A stretch of DNA of 64,000 bases, taken from positions 62,001 through 126,000 of the forward strand of contig CAKUZB010000004.1 of the NCBI GenBank assembly GCA_934717745.1. The letters run 5' to 3'. Origin of the DNA: an uncultured Candidatus Melainabacteria bacterium. Lineage in GTDB: Bacteria; Cyanobacteriota; Vampirovibrionia; Gastranaerophilales; Gastranaerophilaceae. This document shows, piece after piece, positions 37,415-47,348 of the stretch. A program made the translations under genes and the position numbers. The stretch's first letter is position 1. Each line of letters starts with the position of its first letter. The notes beneath the pieces were generated by a model that saw nothing but the letters and a program-made list of their open reading frames with translations, was not told the origin of the DNA and did no database searches.

Positions 37415-38680
37415 ATGTTAGACATTAAATTAATTAGAGAAAATCCTGAAAAAATCAATGAATTATTAAAAAGACGTAATCCTGAATTATCAATTGATGC
37501 AATTTTAGAAGTTGATGAAGAAAGACGTCAAATACAAACTCAAGCAGATGAATTACGTGCAAAGAGAAAAAGTGAATCTCAAAAAATTGGTATAATGAAG
37601 AAAAATGGTGAAAATACTGATGCCATTCAAGAAGATGTGCGTAAATTAGGCGATGAAATAAAAACTTTGGAAGAAAAACAAATTGAGTTAGACGAAAAAC
37701 AACGCAATTTGTTATTATACACTCCAAATATTCCTGATGAATCAACTCCAATTGGTGCTTCTGATGCTGACAATGTCGAAGTTTCAAAATGGGGTGAACC
37801 TACAAAATTCGATTTCGAATTTAAAGCACATTGGGATTTATGCGAAGAAAAAAATCTTGTAGATTTTGAACGTGGCGTAAAGATTTCACAATCAAGATTC
37901 ACATTGTACAGAGGTAAAGGTGCAAAATTAGAACGTGCCGTTATCAACTTTTTCTTAGATGAACACACTGAAAAACAAGGATATGAAGAAATTCTTCCTC
38001 CATTTATGTGTAATTCTGCAACAATGACAGGTACAGGTCAATTGCCAAAATTTAAAGAAGATATGTACAAATGCGTAGATGAAGATTTGTATTTGATTCC
38101 AACAGCAGAAGTTCCTGTTACTAACATTTATCAAAATGAAATTTTATCTGAAGAAGATTTACCAAAATATATGACTGCATACACTCCTTGTTTTAGACGT
38201 GAAGCAGGTTCAGCAGGTAAAGATACAAGAGGTTTAATCAGAGTTCACCAATTTAATAAAGTTGAAATGGTTAAATTGTGTACTCCAGAAACTTCTCCAA
38301 TGGAACATGAAAAATTAACAGAAGATGCTGAAGATATGTTGAAGAAATTGAATCTTCCGTTTAGACGTGTTGCTTTATCAACAGGTGATATAGGTTTTTC
38401 TGCTAATAAATGTTGGGACTTAGAAGTTTGGATGCCGTCTTATAATGCTTATAAAGAAATTTCAAGTTGTTCTAACTTTGGAGATTATCAAGCACGTCGT
38501 GCAAATATTCGTTATAAAGAAAAAGCAACTGGTAAAACAAGATTTGTCCATACTATTAACGGCTCAGGTCTTGCAGTTGGTAGAACTGTTGCAGCAATCA
38601 TTGAAAACTTCCAACAAGCAGATGGTACAATTATCGTTCCTGAAGTTTTAAGAAAATATACAGGATTTGATAAAATTTAA
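37415..38680 (+). CDS. serS: Seryl-tRNA synthetase
   Basis: A 421-aa class II synthetase. The N-terminal antiparallel coiled coil that grips the tRNA-Ser arm covers about residues 28-100. Motif 2 and the active site include CFRREAGSAGKDTRGLIRVHQF, SSCSNFGDYQARRANIRYK and, as motif 3, GSGLAVGRTVAAIIENFQ. TMTGTGQLPKF precedes motif 2. Length is normal. AAAGAAGG lies before the ATG. The next gene starts within its stop codon (TAATG). The 223-nt upstream region shows short dyads but no T-box. Confidence 0.98.
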   Translation: MLDIKLIRENPEKINELLKRRNPELSIDAILEVDEERRQIQTQADELRAKRKSESQKIGIMKKNGENTDAIQEDVRKLGDEIKTLEEKQIELDEKQRNLLLYTPNIPDESTPIGASDADNVEVSKWGEPTKFDFEFKAHWDLCEEKNLVDFERGVKISQSRFTLYRGKGAKLERAVINFFLDEHTEKQGYEEILPPFMCNSATMTGTGQLPKFKEDMYKCVDEDLYLIPTAEVPVTNIYQNEILSEEDLPKYMTAYTPCFRREAGSAGKDTRGLIRVHQFNKVEMVKLCTPETSPMEHEKLTEDAEDMLKKLNLPFRRVALSTGDIGFSANKCWDLEVWMPSYNAYKEISSCSNFGDYQARRANIRYKEKATGKTRFVHTINGSGLAVGRTVAAIIENFQQADGTIIVPEVLRKYTGFDKI

Positions 38681-39174
38681 TGTCAAAAAATAGCATAGAA
38701 AACAACGAAATAATGTTCTTTCCTGCAAAGCATACTCTTTTGCGGTGGAACATTATTTCTTTTGTTATGTTTATACTAGGTATTATTCTTTTATATTTTT
38801 CGGTTAAAGGGTTGTTTGATATAAGAGATATTAATCATTTTGATTATTTTTGGACTTTTTTATTAGGTCTTTTTTTTGTTTATAATATGTTTGTTTTTAT
38901 CAAAACTCCTTTTCTTTATTACAACGAATCTCAAGGTTATCTTAAAATTAAAGACACAATAATTCCACTTTGCGATATAACGGCTTACAAGCATAAAATG
39001 TTTACAATGAAAAACCTTTTAAAATTTAATTTTTATATATGTGAGTATGAGTTAATTCTTAAAAATGATAGCACCGTTGATTTTTACGGGTTTTATAAAG
39101 GTTGTGATGTTGACGTCGAAAAAACTTTTAACAAATTAGGCATATATAAATATAATTATAGAAGTATGTCGTAA
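38680..39174 (+). CDS. Hypothetical membrane protein with two TM segments
   Basis: A 164-aa protein with two hydrophobic segments near residues 22-45 (WNIISFVMFILGIILLYFSV) and 57-73 (FWTFLLGLFFVYNMFVF), followed by a beta-rich cytoplasmic domain of about 85 residues containing YLKIKDTIIPLCDITAYK. The layout resembles small PH-like membrane proteins, but I do not recognise a family. It overlaps the stop of serS by 1 nt, so translation is coupled, although no functional link is evident. Confidence 0.75.
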   Translation: MSKNSIENNEIMFFPAKHTLLRWNIISFVMFILGIILLYFSVKGLFDIRDINHFDYFWTFLLGLFFVYNMFVFIKTPFLYYNESQGYLKIKDTIIPLCDITAYKHKMFTMKNLLKFNFYICEYELILKNDSTVDFYGFYKGCDVDVEKTFNKLGIYKYNYRSMS

Positions 39175-39297
39175 TTATATTTTATGTTGTATATTTGAAC
39201 CCTTTATTATTTTTGTAATTGTAAAAAATACTTTATATTATGCCAAACCTTAAAATATCTGTTATTCTGTAGGTATGGAATAGGAGAAGTGTTTAAA

Positions 39298-41595
39298 ATG
39301 TCATATGATTTTCCATTTGAATTAGATGATTTTCAAAAAGAAGCATGTAATATAATTAATGAGGGGAAAAGTGTTGTTGTCTGTGCACCGACAGGTGCAG
39401 GTAAAACTGTAATCGCTCAACACGCAATTCATCAAGCCTTAAAAAATGATACGAGAATTTTTTATACAACTCCACTAAAGGCTTTATCTAATCAGAAATA
39501 TAACGATTTTGGTACAAAATACGGATATGATAAAGTTGGTCTTTTAACCGGTGATACTTCAATTAACAGAAATGCTCAAATCGTTGTTATGACAACGGAA
39601 GTATTTAGAAATATGCTTTACGGAACAAATTTGGGTTCTGTTGCGGATAACTTGAAGAACGTTAAATATGTAGTGCTAGACGAAGTTCACTATATGAATG
39701 ACGAGGATAGGGGTACTGTTTGGGAAGAAAGCATTATATACTGTCCGTCTGATGTTCAAATTATTGCTCTTTCTGCAACCGTTGCAAATTGCGACCAACT
39801 AACCGATTGGATTAATTCTGTTCACCCTGCCTGTGAACTTGTAAATACGGATTTTAGACCGGTTCCTTTAAGATTTTATTATTATGACTCATCTCAACCT
39901 TACAAACTTTTACCGCTTCTAACTCCATCAGGTGCTTTAAACAATAAGATTAAGCCTGAACCGAAACCTTGGGGCAGAAATAAAAATAAAAAGGCTCAAA
40001 GTCCAGTTAGGAACGTAGTTAGAAATTTAGCCGAACAAGATATGCTTCCTGCTATTTATTTTACGTTTTCACGTAAAAAATGTGATGAACAAATGGAAAA
40101 ATGTGCAAATCTTTGTCTAGTAACAAAAGAAGAACAGGACAAAATTAGAGAAATTGTCGATGAATATATTGCAGAAAATCTTTATTTAGCAAAAAATAAG
40201 CACTTAGAATTTTTGCTTTGTGGTGTTGCTTCGCACCATGCCGGATTGCTTCCTGGGTGGAAAGTTTTAGTCGAAAAATTGTTTCAACAAGGACTTATAA
40301 AAGTAGTATTCGCAACAGAAACTCTTGCAGCGGGTATTAATATGCCTGCCCGTTCAACCGTAATCAGTTCAATTTCTAAACGTACAGATAGTGGTCATAG
40401 AATGCTTACGGCAAGTGAATTTTTGCAAATGTCTGGTCGTGCAGGTCGTCGAGGTATGGATGAAATTGGTTACGTAACTATTGTCGGAACTCCGCATCAA
40501 ACTCCGCAAGATGTTGCAGAACTGGTGCTTTCTCCGGCAAACGCTTTGGAAAGTCGTTTCTCACCTCGTTATTCTATGGTTTTAAACTTATTGCAACGTT
40601 TTGATTTAGATTCTGCGAAACAACTTATTTTGAAAAGTTTTGGATATTTCTCATCTAATACAAGACTTGCACCACTACTATTGCAACGTGAAATGAATCA
40701 AAAAACTATTGATGAATTAAATTCTTTCAAATGCTATTGTGGACTAACAAACAAAGATTTACAAGATTATATTAAGTTAAAAAATGTTTTTGTTGCAAAC
40801 CGACAAACTTGTAAAACTGTTAGAAAACAGGAAAAACATAAAAATCGCCCTCTACCGCCGGATTTTTTGGCTTTTGAGAAAGCAACAAAAGACATGCTTC
40901 ACCAAATGCATGAGTACAATTGTGATACTTGTAAATTATTTAAAAAACATACAAAAGATATTGAAATTCTTGAGCGTTATCAAGCAAAACAAAGAAAATT
41001 GGAAAAAGATATTGAAATTCAAAAAGATGTTTTTTGGAATAATTTCTTAAATCATAGAGGTGCTTTGATTGATTTAGGTTATTTAAAAGATGATTACCCT
41101 ACAGAAAAAGGTATAACAGTTTCTCAAATAAGAGCCGAAAATGAATTGTATTATGCTGAAATTATTTTCTCAAATGTTCTGGAAGGACTTTCACCTGCTG
41201 AATTAGCAGCAGTAATTTGTTCTATAACAACTGAAGATATGAGATATGATAATTATGCAACAATTCCTCTATCTCCAAAAGTTCGTAAAACTTTGAATTT
41301 GATTAGAAATATCAGAAAAAAAGTTGATAAAGTACAAAAGAACAACAATGTTGAAGACCCAATGTATATCAATTCTTTTTATGCACCACTTATTGAAATG
41401 TGGGTTAATGGTGCTGAATGGCAATCAATTATTGATGAAGTAGATATTGGTGAGGGGGATATTGTTAGAATATTTAAACGCACAGTTGATGTGTTAAGAC
41501 AATTCTGTACAATTGATAATATCCCTGATTGGCTTGTATTTACCGCAAGAGAAGCAATTGATGCAATTCAAAAAGAACCGATTAATGTTGATTAA
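39298..41595 (+). CDS. Ski2/Mtr4-like DEVH-box RNA helicase
   Basis: A 765-aa superfamily-2 helicase. Motif I APTGAGKT is near residues 30-37, Ia YTTPLKALSNQKY, II VVLDEVHYMND near 130, III LSATVAN, V FATETLAAGINMPA and VI QMSGRAGRRGMDE. The DSHCT-like C-terminal region ends the protein (LSPAELAAVICSITTEDM). This group includes Ski2, Mtr4 and cyanobacterial or plant relatives linked to RNA turnover. The ATG at 39298 is chosen because AGGAG lies at a proper distance, unlike for the GTG at 39289. Monocistronic. Confidence 0.92.
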   Translation: MSYDFPFELDDFQKEACNIINEGKSVVVCAPTGAGKTVIAQHAIHQALKNDTRIFYTTPLKALSNQKYNDFGTKYGYDKVGLLTGDTSINRNAQIVVMTTEVFRNMLYGTNLGSVADNLKNVKYVVLDEVHYMNDEDRGTVWEESIIYCPSDVQIIALSATVANCDQLTDWINSVHPACELVNTDFRPVPLRFYYYDSSQPYKLLPLLTPSGALNNKIKPEPKPWGRNKNKKAQSPVRNVVRNLAEQDMLPAIYFTFSRKKCDEQMEKCANLCLVTKEEQDKIREIVDEYIAENLYLAKNKHLEFLLCGVASHHAGLLPGWKVLVEKLFQQGLIKVVFATETLAAGINMPARSTVISSISKRTDSGHRMLTASEFLQMSGRAGRRGMDEIGYVTIVGTPHQTPQDVAELVLSPANALESRFSPRYSMVLNLLQRFDLDSAKQLILKSFGYFSSNTRLAPLLLQREMNQKTIDELNSFKCYCGLTNKDLQDYIKLKNVFVANRQTCKTVRKQEKHKNRPLPPDFLAFEKATKDMLHQMHEYNCDTCKLFKKHTKDIEILERYQAKQRKLEKDIEIQKDVFWNNFLNHRGALIDLGYLKDDYPTEKGITVSQIRAENELYYAEIIFSNVLEGLSPAELAAVICSITTEDMRYDNYATIPLSPKVRKTLNLIRNIRKKVDKVQKNNNVEDPMYINSFYAPLIEMWVNGAEWQSIIDEVDIGEGDIVRIFKRTVDVLRQFCTIDNIPDWLVFTAREAIDAIQKEPINVD

Positions 41596-41596
41596 T

Positions 41597-41612
41597 TGTT
41601 AACAAATGTAAC
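41597..41612 (+). promoter_or_regulatory. TGTTAA-N4-TGTAAC direct repeat (candidate activator site)
   Basis: TGTTAA-CAAA-TGTAAC begins just after the helicase stop codon and lies 85 nt upstream of the first FxG-tagged gene. Both half-sites fit TGTWAH. A possible -10 (TACTTT) lies at 41651-41656. Confidence 0.5.
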
Positions 41613-41696
41613 GAAGATTTTTGAAAACTAGCAAATTTTTTAATTTTCGATACTTTACATGAGTGTGTTAGTGAAATAAAGGAAGTTTAGTTAGTT

Positions 41697-42302
41697 ATGG
41701 CAATCAATCCTATTGGTGCTCAACCTAAAGTGGCTCAACCTCAATTTACAGGGGCTGTTGATGCAGTTTTGGGTAGTAAGGCATTTGAAAAAGTAGCAGA
41801 ATTTGCTGGTAAAAACTCTGCAACATTTAATGCTGCATCATCTTTAATTATGGCAGGTGTCTTGCGTCCTGCTGCCATTATGGCATTACCGGCAAAAAAT
41901 GAACAAGAACAAAAGAACAAAGGCAATGCAGCAGCACATGCTATTGCATCAGCCGTAATTGGTTTTGCAATCACATCAGTTGTAATGAAACCAATTTCAG
42001 CAGGTTTACAAAAAGTAATGGGTGATACTGAAAAATATCTACCAAAATTACACGAAAAAATGAAACAAAATCCGGCATTCGAAAAGAATGTAAACAAAGT
42101 ATTATCATTCGGTCCTGATATTATCTTAGCAGTACCAAGAGCCTTGTTGACATCAAAATTATCACATGTCGTTGGTGATGTATTGTTTAACAAAAAAGGT
42201 AAAAAACAAGATGCAGCACCTGTAGCGAATGCTCAAGTTGCTCAAGCACAACAAGTTTCTGAACGTCCTGTATTGGATAACTTCAAAGGAGGTAATAAAT
42301 AA
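41697..42302 (+). CDS. Lineage-specific protein with N-terminal FTG tag
   Basis: A 201-aa protein of unknown function. It begins MAINPIGAQPKVAQPQFTGAV, with Phe17-Thr-Gly19. Two hydrophobic stretches follow (SSLIMAGVLRPAAIMALPA and AHAIASAVIGFAITSVVM), then charged helices, and an Ala/Gln/Val-rich tail. The N-terminal PQFTG recurs in the next gene, which looks like a distant paralogue. Its stop overlaps the next start by 1 nt. A TGTWAH repeat lies upstream. No family is recognised; a membrane-associated or secreted protein is likely. Confidence 0.75.
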   Translation: MAINPIGAQPKVAQPQFTGAVDAVLGSKAFEKVAEFAGKNSATFNAASSLIMAGVLRPAAIMALPAKNEQEQKNKGNAAAHAIASAVIGFAITSVVMKPISAGLQKVMGDTEKYLPKLHEKMKQNPAFEKNVNKVLSFGPDIILAVPRALLTSKLSHVVGDVLFNKKGKKQDAAPVANAQVAQAQQVSERPVLDNFKGGNK

Positions 42303-42880
42303 TGAACGTACAATCAATTGGTGCAGTTACTCCTCAAAAAGTTCAACCTCAATTTACAGGTGGTTTAGTTGATACAATTGCTAACGGTTACAGCAAAATT
42401 GGTAATTCAGATGCTTTTGTAAAAGGAATGGAAAAAATTGGTAATAGCAAAAACTTAATGACTAACTTGTCTACTGCAAGTTCTGCTGTTACAACAGGTT
42501 TATACATCTACAAAAATTTAACAGATGAAAAGAAATCTAAAAATGAAAAAATTACAGCAGCATTAAACCAAGCATTAACATTTGGTATTTCAACTGCTTT
42601 AACTTACACAGTAGTTGGTGCATTGAAAGGCACAACAAATAAATTGGCTAACAAGTTTGGCGAATTAATGACTGCAAAAGGCGGCAAAACAGCAAAAGAA
42701 ATGGAAGCATTAAAAACCGGTGCTAAGAACGCAATTGACTTAGTTGTATGTTCTTCAATCAACAGATTTATCACTCCGGTTGCTGTAACTCCGGTTGCTA
42801 ACAAATTAGGTGTTAAAGTTTGCAACTACTTAGATAAAAAAGATGCTGAAAAAGCAGCAAAATTAAAAGCAAACGCTTAA
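42302..42880 (+). CDS. Lineage-specific protein with N-terminal FTG tag, paralogue
   Basis: A 192-aa protein beginning MNVQSIGAVTPQKVQPQFTGG (Phe18-Thr-Gly20). Hydrophobic segments are near residues 55-70 and 88-110 (LNQALTFGISTALTYTVVGA), and SSINRFITPVAVTPVANKLG is near residue 155. It shares tag, length and two-segment layout with the upstream protein and is translationally coupled to it (TAATG). Function is unknown. The pair ends at a strong terminator. Confidence 0.75.
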   Translation: MNVQSIGAVTPQKVQPQFTGGLVDTIANGYSKIGNSDAFVKGMEKIGNSKNLMTNLSTASSAVTTGLYIYKNLTDEKKSKNEKITAALNQALTFGISTALTYTVVGALKGTTNKLANKFGELMTAKGGKTAKEMEALKTGAKNAIDLVVCSSINRFITPVAVTPVANKLGVKVCNYLDKKDAEKAAKLKANA

Positions 42881-42906
42881 TTAACAAACTAAAATTTCAC
42901 TAATAT

Positions 42907-42935
42907 AAAAAGACCTGTTTTTAACAGGTCTTTTT
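42907..42935. terminator. Bidirectional intrinsic terminator
   Basis: A perfect 13-bp stem AAAAAGACCTGTT/AACAGGTCTTTTT around a 3-base loop. It has T-runs in both directions, ending the FTG pair and facing the convergent STAND gene. Confidence 0.9.
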
Positions 42936-42991
42936 AATTCTTTAAAACTTATGTTTTTAAAATTACTTTTGTATTAAATATGAAGATATTC

Positions 42992-45900
42992 TTATCTGAT
43001 GATAATTCCGTTCTTTTGGCAATATCTTCTTAATTCTGTATTTGCAGTCATAACAGAACTTACCAGCAAGCCATTTTGCAGACTTTGTGCTAGGTTAACT
43101 GCTTTATCATACATTTTGAATGCACTAACTGCATAATCTCTTTGAGAATCTGATTTTATTGATGATAATTCTTGCAAGTATTTTCCGTATAAGAAGTATA
43201 ATTCCGACAAAATGTCCAGTAAATCAAATTGTCTTGCAATTCCAATTGCACTTTCAATATAGGCTTTTGCTGAATCATAATCTTGTAATGCCAAGTATGC
43301 TTCACCAATAATTTTGTTAAACTGAGTGATGAAGTAGAAGTTTTGGATTTTTGGACTTTGTGCAATATCTAAGGCTTTAAGAGAATATTCAAGCGATTTT
43401 TCTGCTCCGGCAGTCAGAAGTGTAACTTCTGAAATGAAGTACCACGAAATAAGTACACCAAGAGCATTTTTTTCGTTTGCAAAGTGAGAAACTTGTTCTG
43501 AATAAATTGCAAGTGCTTGTTTGAATTTTCCTTTTTCTTTCAAAACTTTGCCCAGCAATAATTTTAGGATATTTTTGCTGAATAAGTCATTATTGTTATT
43601 TACGAAAGTTACAATTTGGAATAATTCGTCTTGAATTCCATCCAATTTGTTTCTCATAATGCTGTTTAGAACGCTAATTAAATTCCAAATTGTAATTGCT
43701 TGATTATCCATAATGTCATTATTTTTATATTGTTTTAGTGTTTCATCAAGAATTACTTCAGATTCTTTTATATCGCCTTTCAATGTATTTGCAAGTGCAA
43801 GTGTAAGTTTTGTTTTGCAAATATATAAGTCATTTTTGATGTGATTTTTTTCGATAATTTCAAAAATTGAACTTACAACACCGATTGAGCGGTTATCACC
43901 TTGAAGAACAAGAGCATTAGCAAGGATTAAATATGTTTCAAGCCATGCTTCAAATAAATCTTCAATTTTAATATTTTTGTGTTGTCTTGTTGTGTCAAGA
44001 TTTCGTTCAAATACCGGTAAAATATCAGTGTCAATTAATTCAACAATTTCTCCAAGATTACCAATAGTAAGTAGTGAACGAAGTTTTCTTGATTTTACCA
44101 TTGCAATTTCAAGTTCATAACTTGGGTCAATATTTGATACAGCACTGTCAATACACTCAATTACACCAAAATGGTTACCAATTTTTTGACAACATTGAGC
44201 AAGATAACCTGTTAACTCAAATTCTTTAAGGTTGTCATCTAGTCGTCTGACTTGTTCAATTACTCGTGGCAAATATTCTATCGCTGCTTTTGGATTTGTA
44301 AATGACATAACTTTTCCAAGACGTTCATAGATATTGTTCTTTATTAATGAACTGTTCATTCCTTGTAGTCTATCAACAAGTACAAGAGAGTATTTTTGAG
44401 CCATAATGTAAATGTTTTCGTCGCCAATTGCTGCGGTTTGACGAACAACTTCTGACCAAGCATTCAAAGCACTTAAGTTTTCTTTTAAGTTTGTTGCTAT
44501 CAATGCAAGTGAAGAATGCGAAGAAAGTGTAAATCCCGAAAGTATTACAAATAATTTTTCGTTTACATTCATAAAGTTTTTGTCTTTTCTTACGATTTCA
44601 AGAATAGATTTCCAAAGCATTGTGCTTTTAAATTCGTAAGCAGATTCATTTACCGGCGTAATATAGTTTAAATCCAATAGGCTTGAGAATAACTCAACAA
44701 AGGATTTATCATCAATTTTAAATAATTGATTTAAAACTACAGGATAGAACTTCAAGCCTAAAACGGCCGCAGCCATTAAAAGTTCATAAACCATGCTGTT
44801 TTCATTCTTCAGAATTTCTAAACGACGTTTTACAACAGCATCAAAACTTTCAGGAAGTGAAAATGAAATATAATTTCGGCTTGAATCTGTAACTAAATTC
44901 AAAATTTGTTCAATATATGCAGGGTTTCCGCCTGTTTGTTTGTGAATAGTTTCCTTTAACGATTGAGAAGTTCCAACAAACAAAGGATTGTATTGATTGA
45001 TGAAAGTATCGGTTTGACTGTCATTGAATGCAATTAACGAAATGTCAGCATAGGAATTATCTGTTAACGATTTATCATATAGATAAGTTTTTGCTGAACG
45101 AGGTTCGTTGTATGTAAGTATGAATTTTGCGTTAGTTAGTCCTGTTCTTGAATTGATAAGAGTTTTTAAAAATTCATAAGACATATTGTCAATATGTTCA
45201 AAATTATCAAATACAAAAACGGTTTGCATTCTTTGAGAGATTGTATCAAAAACTTTTCTCAAAATAGAGAAAGTTCTTGCTTTATTTTTGAATAATTGTT
45301 CATAATATGCAGATTTTTCAGGATATAAGAAATTAATTAAGTCATCAATTTCGTCATATTTCAAATTAGGAAATTCCGTTTTGAAGAATTTCATCGAATC
45401 TTTTCTTAGTTTGTTAGTATTAACGCAGAAATTTGGCACGTTAAAAAAGGTTAAAAGAATATCTTGAAATAAGCCACAAGGTGTAATTTGGCTTAGTGGA
45501 GTAGATTTTCCGATTAGCCATACAAATTGATTTTCTTTTAATTCTTCAATGGTTGCTCTTAATACAATATTTTTACCGATGCCACTATCTCCGCTAAGCG
45601 AAATAATGCTTACAGAAGTATTCAAAAGAGTATTTACCAAAATATTTTTTGCACTTGATTGTGTGAATAAGTTTGGTGAATATTCAAGAGTTCTTCCATC
45701 AACAGGCTTTTGGATTGGAGTTTCTTCTTGTGGTTTTGGTTCTGTAATCTTAAATTGTCTATTTGCAGCCTCAGAAAGTACATTTTTAGGTTGTTGTACT
45801 TTTCTTGGATTTGGAATAACGTTTCTTCTGTTTGGAAGAATGTTTGATTTTAGCGGTAAAATACCCTTAATGTTTGAACCTCTGTTAACTTTAGGTATAG

Positions 45901-46696
45901 ATTTTGATACTCCTGTTTTTTTGTTTGAGGTTGTTTTTTCATTTTTAGGCATAACACTTCTTTGTGTCGGCTTTTCTTTTTTAGTTTTTTCTTTTTCTTT
46001 AGATTCCGCCTCAGATTGAGCCTGAAGATTCATTGCATTAAGTTGTTGAGGCAAAATATTCAGTTGTTGTTGCAAACCGCTTAATTGACTTTGTAGCGTG
46101 TTTAATTGCAACTGCAATGCTTCGTTTTCTTGTGAAGTTACTTTTTTCTTCACTTTTTTAACTCGTTTTTTGTTAGTTAGTTGTTTTGTTGAATTTGAAA
46201 CTTTTTTTATCGATTTTCTTTCAGAAAGCATTTTTTCAGTGTTACGTAAAATCGCTTTTTCTGGCATAATTGGAGAATCCGGACTCATTGATGTTTGTGG
46301 ATTTACGTTAATAATAGCACTTTTTGGCATACTTTTTTGACTTCTGATAATTGAATCAGGGATTTGGTGTTTTTTCTTTGGGGTATATTTTGAAATTTCC
46401 GGTAAAACAAATTGTCTTGGCGGAGTTAGTTTGCTTTTTGGTGATGATTCATAGTTAGTATTTGCAGATTTTTTGAAAGAATAACCACATTTACGGCATG
46501 CCGGTGCGTTTGGGAAATTTGCAGACTTACATTTTGGACAGAATTTTACCAGTTCTGCCCCACATTCAACGCAAGATTTATTGTAAATTAAATTATACGC
46601 ACCACAATGTTTACAAGTTGTCCCAATCTTCATGTTGCAATGAGGACAATTGATTGTGTCTTTTGGTATTTGTTTTTTACATCTTGGACAAATCAT
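42992..46696 (-). CDS. Triple zinc-ribbon STAND-type AAA ATPase with helical repeats
   Basis: A 1234-aa protein. Residues 1-72 hold three CxxC-x10-CxxC zinc ribbons (Cys3/6/17/20, 28/31/42/45, 53/56/67/70). A basic, Gln-rich linker with a coiled coil (QLQLNTLQSQLSGLQQQLN) follows. An NTPase domain has Walker A SGDSGIGKN (about 368-376) and Walker B TVFVFDNFEHID (about 490-500). The C-terminal 600 residues are TPR-like helices. This resembles AAA-TPR modules of MalT- or adenylate-cyclase-linked STAND regulators, but without a DNA-binding or cyclase domain. It lies 21 nt after a sigma-factor gene, so a part in transcriptional signalling is likely. Confidence 0.82.
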   Translation of the reverse strand: MICPRCKKQIPKDTINCPHCNMKIGTTCKHCGAYNLIYNKSCVECGAELVKFCPKCKSANFPNAPACRKCGYSFKKSANTNYESSPKSKLTPPRQFVLPEISKYTPKKKHQIPDSIIRSQKSMPKSAIINVNPQTSMSPDSPIMPEKAILRNTEKMLSERKSIKKVSNSTKQLTNKKRVKKVKKKVTSQENEALQLQLNTLQSQLSGLQQQLNILPQQLNAMNLQAQSEAESKEKEKTKKEKPTQRSVMPKNEKTTSNKKTGVSKSIPKVNRGSNIKGILPLKSNILPNRRNVIPNPRKVQQPKNVLSEAANRQFKITEPKPQEETPIQKPVDGRTLEYSPNLFTQSSAKNILVNTLLNTSVSIISLSGDSGIGKNIVLRATIEELKENQFVWLIGKSTPLSQITPCGLFQDILLTFFNVPNFCVNTNKLRKDSMKFFKTEFPNLKYDEIDDLINFLYPEKSAYYEQLFKNKARTFSILRKVFDTISQRMQTVFVFDNFEHIDNMSYEFLKTLINSRTGLTNAKFILTYNEPRSAKTYLYDKSLTDNSYADISLIAFNDSQTDTFINQYNPLFVGTSQSLKETIHKQTGGNPAYIEQILNLVTDSSRNYISFSLPESFDAVVKRRLEILKNENSMVYELLMAAAVLGLKFYPVVLNQLFKIDDKSFVELFSSLLDLNYITPVNESAYEFKSTMLWKSILEIVRKDKNFMNVNEKLFVILSGFTLSSHSSLALIATNLKENLSALNAWSEVVRQTAAIGDENIYIMAQKYSLVLVDRLQGMNSSLIKNNIYERLGKVMSFTNPKAAIEYLPRVIEQVRRLDDNLKEFELTGYLAQCCQKIGNHFGVIECIDSAVSNIDPSYELEIAMVKSRKLRSLLTIGNLGEIVELIDTDILPVFERNLDTTRQHKNIKIEDLFEAWLETYLILANALVLQGDNRSIGVVSSIFEIIEKNHIKNDLYICKTKLTLALANTLKGDIKESEVILDETLKQYKNNDIMDNQAITIWNLISVLNSIMRNKLDGIQDELFQIVTFVNNNNDLFSKNILKLLLGKVLKEKGKFKQALAIYSEQVSHFANEKNALGVLISWYFISEVTLLTAGAEKSLEYSLKALDIAQSPKIQNFYFITQFNKIIGEAYLALQDYDSAKAYIESAIGIARQFDLLDILSELYFLYGKYLQELSSIKSDSQRDYAVSAFKMYDKAVNLAQSLQNGLLVSSVMTANTELRRYCQKNGIIIR

Positions 46697-46717
46697 AGTC
46701 TAGCGAATTTCCTATCG

Positions 46718-47284
46718 TTAGTTAATAGATTTTTTTACGGCTTCCATTAATTCAAATAAGCGTTTAGATACTTGAGATTGAGAAATATTCATTTCTCTTG
46801 CAATTTCTGCCTGTTTTTTCCCTTCTACATATCTTAATTCATATAATTGAAGATATTGTTTTTCAATGTTTTGGCTGTGAGTAATTACAACAGAGTCGTA
46901 CACTGATTGTAAAAGTTCTTTTTCTACAGCAATTTGTTCAGGATTTGTTTTGATGTTAATAAAATTGTAATCAACATTAAAAGGTTGTAAAGCCAACTCA
47001 TTTTGTTCAAGTGGTTGTTGAACAACTTTGTCGTTGTTTACATATTGTTGATGAGTTCTTCTAATACGTCCCATATCTTTTAGCACGACAACAATAGCGG
47101 TTGAAGCAATTTTTCTTAAATATGCTTCAAGCAACTCAGAGTCGTCCATTGTTTCTACAATGGACAAAGAACGATTACAAGTTTCATTAAAAAAGTCGTC
47201 AAATAAATCTTCGTTATTTTTAAACTTTTTGTCAGACTTGATAATTTTCTTGATTAAGTCTAAGTGTTCTTGTGCTAATTCCAA
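46718..47284 (-). CDS. Sigma-70-family RNA polymerase sigma factor (small)
   Basis: A 188-aa protein. The C-terminal region-4 helix-turn-helix is clear: QLYELRYVEGKKQAEIAREM followed by NISQSQVSKRLFELMEAV. The N-terminal part (EDLFDDFFNETCNRSL, AYLRKIASTAIVVVLKDMGR) could be a divergent region 2. Size is that of group 4 (ECF) factors, but the region-2 match is weak. It lies between the membrane protein with a TonB-like end and the STAND ATPase on one transcript, a natural place for a signal-controlled sigma factor. Confidence 0.78.
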   Translation of the reverse strand: MELAQEHLDLIKKIIKSDKKFKNNEDLFDDFFNETCNRSLSIVETMDDSELLEAYLRKIASTAIVVVLKDMGRIRRTHQQYVNNDKVVQQPLEQNELALQPFNVDYNFINIKTNPEQIAVEKELLQSVYDSVVITHSQNIEKQYLQLYELRYVEGKKQAEIAREMNISQSQVSKRLFELMEAVKKSIN

Positions 47285-47348
47285 TTTTTAAACTTTCATC
47301 AAAAATTCTGCTAACTAACACTTATATAATATCACAATTTATCTCAAC

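Noticed and set aside
41741..42193. A 150-codon minus-strand frame opposite the first FTG gene
   Set aside because: Shadow frame; the plus-strand gene has a start, ribosome site, coupled downstream gene and shared N-terminal tag.
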